A stretch of DNA of 64,000 bases, taken from positions 62,001 to 126,000 of the forward strand of contig NZ_CAKKLP010000007.1 of NCBI RefSeq assembly GCF_918698085.1, given 5' to 3'. The notes under the pieces were generated by a model. The model was not told the origin of the DNA and ran no database searches. It was given only the letters and a program-made list of their open reading frames with translations. The position numbers and the translations under genes were made by a program. This document shows, piece after piece, positions 57,851 to 64,000 of this stretch (its first letter is position 1; every line of letters starts with the position of its first letter). This stretch comes from Chryseobacterium sp. Bi04 (lineage in GTDB: Bacteria > Bacteroidota > Bacteroidia > Flavobacteriales > Weeksellaceae).

Positions 57851-58468
57851 AAATCCCTGGCTTTTAATCTCTTTCATAATCGTTTCAATATTCTCGGGAA
57901 TCTTTTCACATTCAAACCAGTTGAAATCAAGGCCATTATTGATACAGAGTTTTTGCAGGTAATGGTTTTCCAAGATTTTATTTTGGGTATCACTCAGGAG
58001 TTCATCAATTTCCATCCAGTAATCTTCATCCAGCTTTTTAGCTAAAATCAGATACTTAAATATTTTATTGATGATATAAAGATAGAGTTTGTAGACATTG
58101 TCAAACCTCTGCCGGCTGAGGTCATCATTATATTCTAAAATGGCATTGATCATCAGTAAATTAAGAGAGATGTCTCCAAATTTATCAGTGGTAATCTTTA
58201 CATGCTCTGTAACTTCTGCGCTTATTTTGCGGATAATGGTCAGGAAATACTTCGCATTGCCAATATATTTTGAAGCTAAAAGAACCTTTTCGGCTACTTC
58301 CTTTTCCATTGCATTTCTTTTATCATCCGTGTTTTCAGGATCAATAAGTTCGAAATATAATTTTTTAGACAGCAGTTTGTCCTTTTTTAAAAGTCTGAAG
58401 ATAAGTTTATCCTTTTCAGGGCCGGAAAAGGCACTCAGTGCTGCTTTAAATTCTTTTGAATACTCCAT
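57842..58468 (-). CDS. Conserved hypothetical protein, 208 aa
   Basis: Mostly helical and charged, no signal peptide or membrane helix; cytoplasmic. It has no motif I can name. I recall Chryseobacterium proteins with a similar start labelled 'deoxyuridine 5'-triphosphate nucleotidohydrolase', but the dUTPase motifs are not seen. The start overlaps the stop of the GT2 gene by one base (TAATG); the end overlaps waaA by 9 bases. So it is in an operon with the GT2 enzyme. Function unknown. Confidence 0.75.
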   Translation of the reverse strand: MEYSKEFKAALSAFSGPEKDKLIFRLLKKDKLLSKKLYFELIDPENTDDKRNAMEKEVAEKVLLASKYIGNAKYFLTIIRKISAEVTEHVKITTDKFGDISLNLLMINAILEYNDDLSRQRFDNVYKLYLYIINKIFKYLILAKKLDEDYWMEIDELLSDTQNKILENHYLQKLCINNGLDFNWFECEKIPENIETIMKEIKSQGFLR

Positions 58469-59223
58469 TAATTAAAAATTTTTGAATACTTTAAAAATCC
58501 GTTTACTGCCCAGTTGACAGTGTAATACAATGATTTTACAGTAGAAAAGCCCATAAAATCCTTATAGACCAGATATTGGTCTTTAATAATGTCCTTCTTC
58601 TTTCTGGAAACACTGTTTTCCCGCATTCTGTATTTCGCCATTGTTTTGTTGATGGGCATTCCTTCCGGAATTACTTTTAGAAGATTCAGCCACATTACGT
58701 GATCCTCACGCTTACTTTTTACGGGAAATAAAAATTTTCCCGCTCTTTTGGTGTCATACATCGTTGAAACCGGAGCTAGTCTGCATGTTTTCAGAAGGTT
58801 TGAAAAAGTAACTACCGTGTCAGCCATAAAATCCTTTAATATAGGCTTCAGATGTTCATCACATCGGGAATAATTGCAGTACACAAGCTCTGCATTATGT
58901 TCCTGCATATAATCAGTCATGGTTTCCAGATATTCCGGATACCAGTAATCATCAGAATCAAGAAAGGCAATATATCTTCCCTGAGCTCTTTCAAGACTTT
59001 TATTTCTGGCATTTCCTGCACCACCGTTTTTTTCCAGTACCAGTAATTTTATTCTGGGATCATTGTACTTTCTGAGGATTTCTACGGTATTGTCTTTAGA
59101 AAGGTCATCCGTGATCAGCCATTCCCAGTTTTCATAGGTCTGGTTAAGAACAGATTGTATTGTTTCTTCAATGAATTCTGCAGAATTATAACAGGGAGTG
59201 ATGATGGAGACGAGGTCTTTCAT
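58468..59223 (-). CDS. Family 2 glycosyltransferase
   Basis: 251 residues. GT-A fold: VSIITPCYNSAEFIEETIQSVLNQTY at the N-terminus, then the DDLSKDNT and FLDSDDYW metal-binding sites, and WLNLLKVI later. It transfers a sugar from a nucleotide to a glycan in LPS or capsule; sugar unknown. It lies 24 bases after the acyltransferase gene. Cytoplasmic. Confidence 0.9.
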   Translation of the reverse strand: MKDLVSIITPCYNSAEFIEETIQSVLNQTYENWEWLITDDLSKDNTVEILRKYNDPRIKLLVLEKNGGAGNARNKSLERAQGRYIAFLDSDDYWYPEYLETMTDYMQEHNAELVYCNYSRCDEHLKPILKDFMADTVVTFSNLLKTCRLAPVSTMYDTKRAGKFLFPVKSKREDHVMWLNLLKVIPEGMPINKTMAKYRMRENSVSRKKKDIIKDQYLVYKDFMGFSTVKSLYYTVNWAVNGFLKYSKIFN

Positions 59224-59247
59224 TTGTGGTTTTAAATATATTCAAAA

Positions 59248-60225
59248 TTATAAAAATCTTTTTTCATAAAAGTGCCAGGAGGAAACTCCTATTCCAATTA
59301 CGGTCAGCATACAAATAATACCCATTACATAAGGGTTATAATCTTCAAAGAGCCCTAATGTCTGGAATACCCGGATGACAGGAAAATGAAATATGTAAAT
59401 ACCATACGTAAAGTCTCCGTATTTTCCGAAGTTATTCAGGAATTTAAAAGAGTAGGCAATATACAGTACAATAATACTGATCATGATAGGAGAGAATAGT
59501 TTTATTTTAAAAATAAGATCTATCCATACGGTGATCATAGCAATAATAAAAAGCGTATGCTTGTGTTGAATGAATTTATCAAAATTAAAATACAAAAGCA
59601 TCCCGCCAATAAAATAACATAATGATCCGGGTAATTGTCTTGAGATGGCTGCCTTTCCTGTCATTTCAAAATAATTTAGAAATACCAGGGAAAGAAAATA
59701 CAATACAATCAGACTGATATTTCTGTATCTATTGTTTTTTCCGAAGAATAAAAACATGAAGGGAACGGCAATATAGAAGCACATTTCTATTTTGAGAGTC
59801 CATAATGCACCATTTACAGCCTGATTGCCAAATACGCCGGGAAGCCATGGTGATTTAAAATTCATGAAAATCGAATTCCAGAACCAATACTTGTAGACCT
59901 GTGCATTGCCGAAATATTCAGAAAATGATAATTTACTGACAAGGCTTAGTAAGACTGTACAGAGAAATACCACCAGTAAATAGGCAGGAACAATCCTGTT
60001 GAATCTCTTTTTTGCATAGCTTTTTAAACTGGAAGATCTTTCATAACTTCTTGCAATTAAAAAACCACTGACGATAAAAAACGAAAAAACCGCGACTTCT
60101 ACTGGGCTGTGTTCTAAAAATTTAAGTTGAGGAGAGACGCTTAAGGCGCCTAAATGTCCCACAAATACAATGAATGCCAGGAGAACACGGATAAAGTCAA
60201 AATTATTTTTCGTTATATCTTGCAT
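59248..60225 (-). CDS. Acyltransferase family 3 (membrane O-acyltransferase)
   Basis: 325 residues, about ten membrane helices. N-terminal NFDFIRVLLAFIVFVGH has the catalytic His of the family. FFIVSGFLIARSYERS and RFNRIVPAYLLVVF, with an Arg pair, are the conserved part. It probably acetylates a surface polysaccharide at the membrane; acceptor not shown. Promoter at 60244-60251; a GT2 gene follows. Confidence 0.88.
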   Translation of the reverse strand: MQDITKNNFDFIRVLLAFIVFVGHLGALSVSPQLKFLEHSPVEVAVFSFFIVSGFLIARSYERSSSLKSYAKKRFNRIVPAYLLVVFLCTVLLSLVSKLSFSEYFGNAQVYKYWFWNSIFMNFKSPWLPGVFGNQAVNGALWTLKIEMCFYIAVPFMFLFFGKNNRYRNISLIVLYFLSLVFLNYFEMTGKAAISRQLPGSLCYFIGGMLLYFNFDKFIQHKHTLFIIAMITVWIDLIFKIKLFSPIMISIIVLYIAYSFKFLNNFGKYGDFTYGIYIFHFPVIRVFQTLGLFEDYNPYVMGIICMLTVIGIGVSSWHFYEKRFL

Positions 60226-60243
60226 TTTTTTCTTTCTTATCTA

Positions 60244-60251
60244 CAAAAATA
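60244..60251 (-). promoter_or_regulatory. -7 promoter box of the acyltransferase gene
   Basis: TATTTTTG on the minus strand, 19 bases before the ATG at 60225. Confidence 0.6.
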
Positions 60252-60426
60252 ACTTTTTTAATAAAATAGAGGGCTTTTCGAAGGTTCAATATTTGTTAAA
60301 TAAAGGCAATATCGTCCTTAAGTGTTTAAAAAAATGTATAAATAAAGGTTGACTCAATAATTTTTCACAAAAAATAGTAATATAAATCAAAAAAATTATA
60401 ATTTTAGCCCTTGAAAAAATTGATCT

Positions 60427-60903
60427 ATGAAGAAATTAGCACTACTATTTGCCGGGTTATCATTATTTGTAGCTACCGGATGTAATGATGATAAAGATCC
60501 TGTCATGGAGGCTCCTATTGTGGGGGTCTGGCAGCCTTTAAAGGAAGTGGTTACCACTGTGGAAGTGAATGAGCAGCCGATTTCGGATGTCATTACCTAT
60601 TCTACATGTCAGAAAGAATCCAGATGGAGATTCAATACTGATGTTGTGGGTAAAAGAACTGACTGGGGAGATACAGCTACACCAGGGCAGTGTGCTATTG
60701 TTTCTGATAAAAACTTTACCTATACTTATGATAAAAGCAGTAAATCTGTGCAGATAAAGTATCAGGGAATTGTAGAACCGGTTACTGCAAAAGTGGTTAC
60801 CCTGGATGATACAACGCTCAATCTTGCAGTAAGAGAAGAGACAGAGGATCCGACTGTATTTAAAACAAGAACCTATACTTTCAAGAGAATTCCTCAACCA
60901 TAA
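60427..60903 (+). CDS. Lipocalin-like lipoprotein, 158 aa
   Basis: Signal peptide II with lipobox ATGC (Cys19), then NDDKD, an acidic stretch like the surface-export signal of Flavobacteriia. The mature part is a small beta-rich domain starting with IVGVWQPLKEV, the G-x-W motif of lipocalin-like domains, ending YTFKRI. It may bind a small ligand; unknown. Probably outer membrane. A -7-like box TAATTTTA is at 60399-60406. A terminator follows. Confidence 0.75.
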   Translation: MKKLALLFAGLSLFVATGCNDDKDPVMEAPIVGVWQPLKEVVTTVEVNEQPISDVITYSTCQKESRWRFNTDVVGKRTDWGDTATPGQCAIVSDKNFTYTYDKSSKSVQIKYQGIVEPVTAKVVTLDDTTLNLAVREETEDPTVFKTRTYTFKRIPQP

Positions 60904-60929
60904 TAAGTATACTTCAAGATATAAAACAG

Positions 60930-60949
60930 ATCTCATCCCAGGATGAGAT
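60930..60949 (+). terminator. Terminator of the lipocalin-like gene
   Basis: ATCTCATCC (60930-60938) and GGATGAGAT (60941-60949) form a stem followed by T7, 27 bases after the stop. Confidence 0.8.
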
Positions 60950-61012
60950 TTTTTTGTTGGATATCGATTGGTAATTAATAATAAATTAAATTTTTATTTC
61001 TTTTAAAATCAT

Positions 61013-61020
61013 TAATTTTG
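61013..61020 (+). promoter_or_regulatory. -7 promoter box of leuS
   Basis: TAATTTTG; expected start near 61027, giving a ~57-base leader before the GTG. Confidence 0.6.
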
Positions 61021-61083
61021 TGAATCTTGTTAAAAGAAAATGACATTCAATAGTTAAAGTCTAACATATAACATATATATAAA

Positions 61084-63897
61084 GTGTTTTACGATCATCA
61101 GCAGATAGAAAAAAAGTGGCAGAAATACTGGGAGGAAAATCAAACCTATAAAACCTCCAATAACACAGATAAACCTAAATTTTATGTACTCGATATGTTT
61201 CCGTATCCATCCGGGGCAGGGCTTCACGTAGGTCACCCACTTGGGTATATTGCTTCGGATATCTATGCAAGATATAAGAGACATCAAGGGTTTAATGTTC
61301 TCCACCCGGTAGGATATGATAGCTTTGGGCTTCCTGCTGAGCAGTATGCAATCCAGACGGGACAGCATCCGGCAATCACCACAGAACAAAATATCAACAG
61401 ATATGAAGAGCAATTAAAAAAAATTGGATTTTCATTCGATTGGAGCAGAGAGGTAAGAACTTCTGATGCTTCCTATTATAAATGGACACAATGGATTTTT
61501 ATCCAGTTGTATCATTCCTGGTATAATAAAAATACAGATAAAGCGGAAGCTATAGATACCTTAATCAAGCATTTTGAAGAAAAAGGTACAGAAGGACTGA
61601 ATGCCAATCAAAATGATGAACTTAGTTTTACCGCAGAAGAATGGGTGAATGCTTCTGAAGTGGATAAAGAAGATATCCTATTAAATTACCGTCTTTCCTA
61701 CAGAGCAGAAACAACAGTGAACTGGTGTCCTGCTTTGGGAACAGTATTGGCGAATGATGAGGTGAAAGACGGAAAGTCTGAAAGAGGAGGCTTTCCAGTA
61801 TTCCAGAAGAAAATGATGCAGTGGAGCATGAGAATCTCTGCCTATTCTGAAAGATTATTACAAGGGCTTACTCAATTGGATTGGCCACAACCTCTGAAAG
61901 ATGCCCAGGAATACTGGATTGGAAAATCTCAGGGTACCCAGGTGAAATTTCAGGTAGAAGGTCATGATGAAATCGTTGAAGTTTTCACCACAAGACCTGA
62001 TACTATTTTTGGAGCTACTTTTATGGTGTTGGCTCCGGAGAATCCTTTAGTGGAAACAATTACTACAGCTGCACAAAAAGCAGCAGTAGATACTTATATA
62101 GAAGAAACTTCCAAAAAAACAGAAAGAGACAGGATGGCTGACGTGAAAAACGTGAGCGGAGCTTTCACCGGAAGTTATGCCGTGAATCCTTTCAGCAATG
62201 AGAAGATGCCGATCTATATTTCAGATTACGTATTGATGGGCTATGGAACAGGAGCTGTAATGGCTGTACCTGCCCATGACGAACGTGACCACAGATTTGC
62301 TAAGAAATTTAACCTGGAAATTAAAAAAGTGGTGGAGACTGAAGAAGACGTTCAGGAGAAGTCTTTTGATTCTAAAGATTCTGTTTGTGTCAATTCTGAT
62401 TTCTTAAACGGACTGCATTATAATGAGGCAAAATCAAAAATTATCTCGGAAATAGAAAACAAAGGAATCGGTCATGGAACTACAAACTACAGACAGCGTG
62501 ATGCCATTTTCTCAAGACAGCGTTATTGGGGAGAACCTGTTCCTATATATTATAAGGAAGGGATGCCATATACGTTACCGGTTTCTGCTTTACCATTGGA
62601 ACTTCCAGAAGTTGAAAAATATTTACCTACTGAAGATGGAGATCCTCCATTAGGAAATGCAAAAGTATTTGCGTGGGATGAGGCAAACCAAAAAGTGGTC
62701 TCTACAGATTTAATTGATGATCAAACTATTTTCCCAATAGAATTGTCTACCATGCCGGGTTGGGCTGGAAGCTCATGGTATTTCCTTAGATATATGGATT
62801 CTCAGAATGACGGAGAATTCTGTGCAAAGGATCTTTCAGATTATTGGGGACAGGTAGATCTATATATAGGAGGTAGTGAACATGCAACGGGTCACTTGTT
62901 ATATTCCCGTTTCTGGAATATGTTCTTAAAAGACAGAGGCTGGATCAGTCATGATGAACCTTTCCAGAAACTGATCAACCAGGGGATGATTTTAGGAATG
63001 AGTGCTTATGTATACAGAATAGACGGAACCAATCAATACGTTTCTAAAAATATTGCGGCCAATTATCAGACTCAGCAAATCCATGTTGATGTATCCTTAT
63101 TAAAAGGAACCTCTGATGAATTGGATACAGAAGCATTCAAAACATGGAGACCAGATTATGCTAATGCAGAGTTTATTTTAGAAGATGGAAAATACATCAC
63201 AGGCCGTGAAGTAGAAAAAATGTCCAAGTCAAAATACAATGTAGTTAATCCGGACGATATCTGTGAAGAATATGGAGCGGATGGTTTAAGACTGTATGAA
63301 ATGTTCCTGGGACCATTAGAGCAATCTAAACCTTGGAATACACAAGGGCTTAGCGGAGTGTATGGTTTCCTTAAAAAATTCTGGAATCTGTATTTTAACG
63401 GCGATGTATTTGAAGTTTCTGAGGAAGAACCTACCAAGGCAGAATATAAAATTTTGCATACCTTAATAAAGAAGGTGGTTTTTGATATTGAAAACTTTTC
63501 TTTCAATACCTCGGTGTCATCATTTATGATCGCTGTGAACGAGCTGCAGAAAATAAAATGTAACAAACGCAATATATTGGAACCTTTAGCCGTTATCATT
63601 TCTCCGTATGCCCCTCACATCTGTGAAGAGCTTTGGAGTTTACTGGGACACGGTGCATCTATCGAATTTGAAAGATTTCCTGCATTAAATGAAGAATATC
63701 TTGTTGAGGACGAAATTGAATATCCGGTAAGCGTAAATGGTAAAATGAAGTTCAAAATTTCGCTTTCTGCTCAATTATCTGCTAAGGAGGTGGAAGATTT
63801 GGTGATTTCAAATGAAAAAATGCAACAGATTTTGGAAGGTAAAACCCCTAAAAAAATCATTGTAGTTCCTCACCGTATTGTGAATATCGTAATTTAA
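61084..63897 (+). CDS. leuS: Leucyl-tRNA synthetase
   Basis: 937 residues; start GTG at 61084. HIGH-type motif PYPSGAGLHVGHPLGY, editing (CP1) domain with FTTRPDTIFGATF and YGTGAVMAVPAHDERD, and KMSKS as EKMSKSKYNV. Normal bacterial-type length with a Bacteroidota insert before KMSKS. It charges tRNA-Leu and edits wrong amino acids. The gene is monocistronic. Confidence 0.97.
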   Translation: MFYDHQQIEKKWQKYWEENQTYKTSNNTDKPKFYVLDMFPYPSGAGLHVGHPLGYIASDIYARYKRHQGFNVLHPVGYDSFGLPAEQYAIQTGQHPAITTEQNINRYEEQLKKIGFSFDWSREVRTSDASYYKWTQWIFIQLYHSWYNKNTDKAEAIDTLIKHFEEKGTEGLNANQNDELSFTAEEWVNASEVDKEDILLNYRLSYRAETTVNWCPALGTVLANDEVKDGKSERGGFPVFQKKMMQWSMRISAYSERLLQGLTQLDWPQPLKDAQEYWIGKSQGTQVKFQVEGHDEIVEVFTTRPDTIFGATFMVLAPENPLVETITTAAQKAAVDTYIEETSKKTERDRMADVKNVSGAFTGSYAVNPFSNEKMPIYISDYVLMGYGTGAVMAVPAHDERDHRFAKKFNLEIKKVVETEEDVQEKSFDSKDSVCVNSDFLNGLHYNEAKSKIISEIENKGIGHGTTNYRQRDAIFSRQRYWGEPVPIYYKEGMPYTLPVSALPLELPEVEKYLPTEDGDPPLGNAKVFAWDEANQKVVSTDLIDDQTIFPIELSTMPGWAGSSWYFLRYMDSQNDGEFCAKDLSDYWGQVDLYIGGSEHATGHLLYSRFWNMFLKDRGWISHDEPFQKLINQGMILGMSAYVYRIDGTNQYVSKNIAANYQTQQIHVDVSLLKGTSDELDTEAFKTWRPDYANAEFILEDGKYITGREVEKMSKSKYNVVNPDDICEEYGADGLRLYEMFLGPLEQSKPWNTQGLSGVYGFLKKFWNLYFNGDVFEVSEEEPTKAEYKILHTLIKKVVFDIENFSFNTSVSSFMIAVNELQKIKCNKRNILEPLAVIISPYAPHICEELWSLLGHGASIEFERFPALNEEYLVEDEIEYPVSVNGKMKFKISLSAQLSAKEVEDLVISNEKMQQILEGKTPKKIIVVPHRIVNIVI

Positions 63898-63943
63898 AAA
63901 AAAATTAACATTGGGAAATTAAAAAAAATGGGGTGCTAATTTT

Positions 63944-63973
63944 TTTGATTTTTTAACTCAAATGTTAAATTTG
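63944..63973 (+). promoter_or_regulatory. Promoter of a gene beyond the right edge
   Basis: TTTG (63944-63947), an 18-base spacer and TAAATTTG (63966-63973) match the consensus. The gene would start just after 64000. No CDS is visible in the last 27 bases. Confidence 0.6.
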
Positions 63974-64000
63974 GAAAAAATATATAAAATATCTAAGAAT

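Noticed and set aside
1..64000. CRISPR arrays, insertion sequences, att sites, rRNA, tRNA
   Set aside because: Looked for direct repeats with equal spacers, transposase genes with terminal repeats and conserved RNA sequences; none was found.

Overview
The window reads as a chromosomal segment of a Bacteroidota bacterium of the family Weeksellaceae, most likely Chryseobacterium or a close relative. The evidence is low GC content, many promoters with the Bacteroidota -7 box TAnnTTTG close to start codons, almost no Shine-Dalgarno sites, secreted proteins with type IX secretion (T9SS) type A and type B C-terminal signals, and lipoproteins with acidic residues after the lipid-bearing Cys. No tRNA, rRNA, CRISPR array, insertion sequence or phage gene was seen.

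Layout. 1-6.3 kb: start of a PP-loop ATPase, a secreted protein of unknown function, the fused B12-dependent mutase IcmF, a small membrane protein and a DUF3667 protein. 6.6-8.5 kb: ribosomal genes rplM-rpsI-rpsB. 8.6-22.1 kb: trmB, three related small secreted proteins, a carboxypeptidase-regulatory-like protein, and a tandem array of three very large T9SS type B adhesin-like proteins. A C-terminal scrap of a fourth array member lies beside the third. 22.4-26.8 kb: tsf (unusually separated from rpsB), a fourth member of the small secreted family, accA and gltX. 27.1-28.6 kb: a MACPF (perforin-like) lipoprotein. 28.6-33.7 kb: an AT-rich glycan cassette of four genes behind rocD. 34.0-38.1 kb: accC, accB, rpmF, DUF177 and pdxA. 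38.1-41.1 kb: ribE, a sensor kinase and a TrmN6-like methyltransferase carrying a fresh 189-bp in-frame duplication. 41.1-53.7 kb: ftsE, rpmH, nrnA, two T9SS type A proteins, patatin, an alpha/beta hydrolase, exbD, dsbD, tilS and an OmpA-family lipoprotein. 53.7-54.6 kb: an island with only very short genes. 54.7-63.9 kb: an O-methyltransferase, an NlpC/P60 protein, DUF1648, waaA, a GT2 glycosyltransferase, an acyltransferase, a lipocalin-like lipoprotein and leuS.

How the genes work together. Most of the window is housekeeping: translation (L13, S9, S2, L32, L34, EF-Ts, GltX, LeuS, TilS, TrmB), fatty-acid initiation (AccA, AccB, AccC) and cofactor synthesis (PdxA, RibE). Envelope and surface genes are interleaved with these: the T9SS cargo proteins, the MACPF lipoprotein, glycan genes and the Kdo transferase.

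The most unusual items are as follows. (1) A 51-codon gene at 54376-54531 has a bacteriocin-type leader and a six-cysteine core with knottin spacing, next to a divergent 51-codon basic gene. (2) The trmN6-like gene has its SAM-binding segment tandemly duplicated. (3) The MACPF lipoprotein ends in three Tyr-rich repeats. (4) A relic of a fourth T9SS type B gene remains near 22.2 kb. (5) Four paralogues of a two-cysteine secreted family lie on both sides of the segment separating rpsB from tsf.
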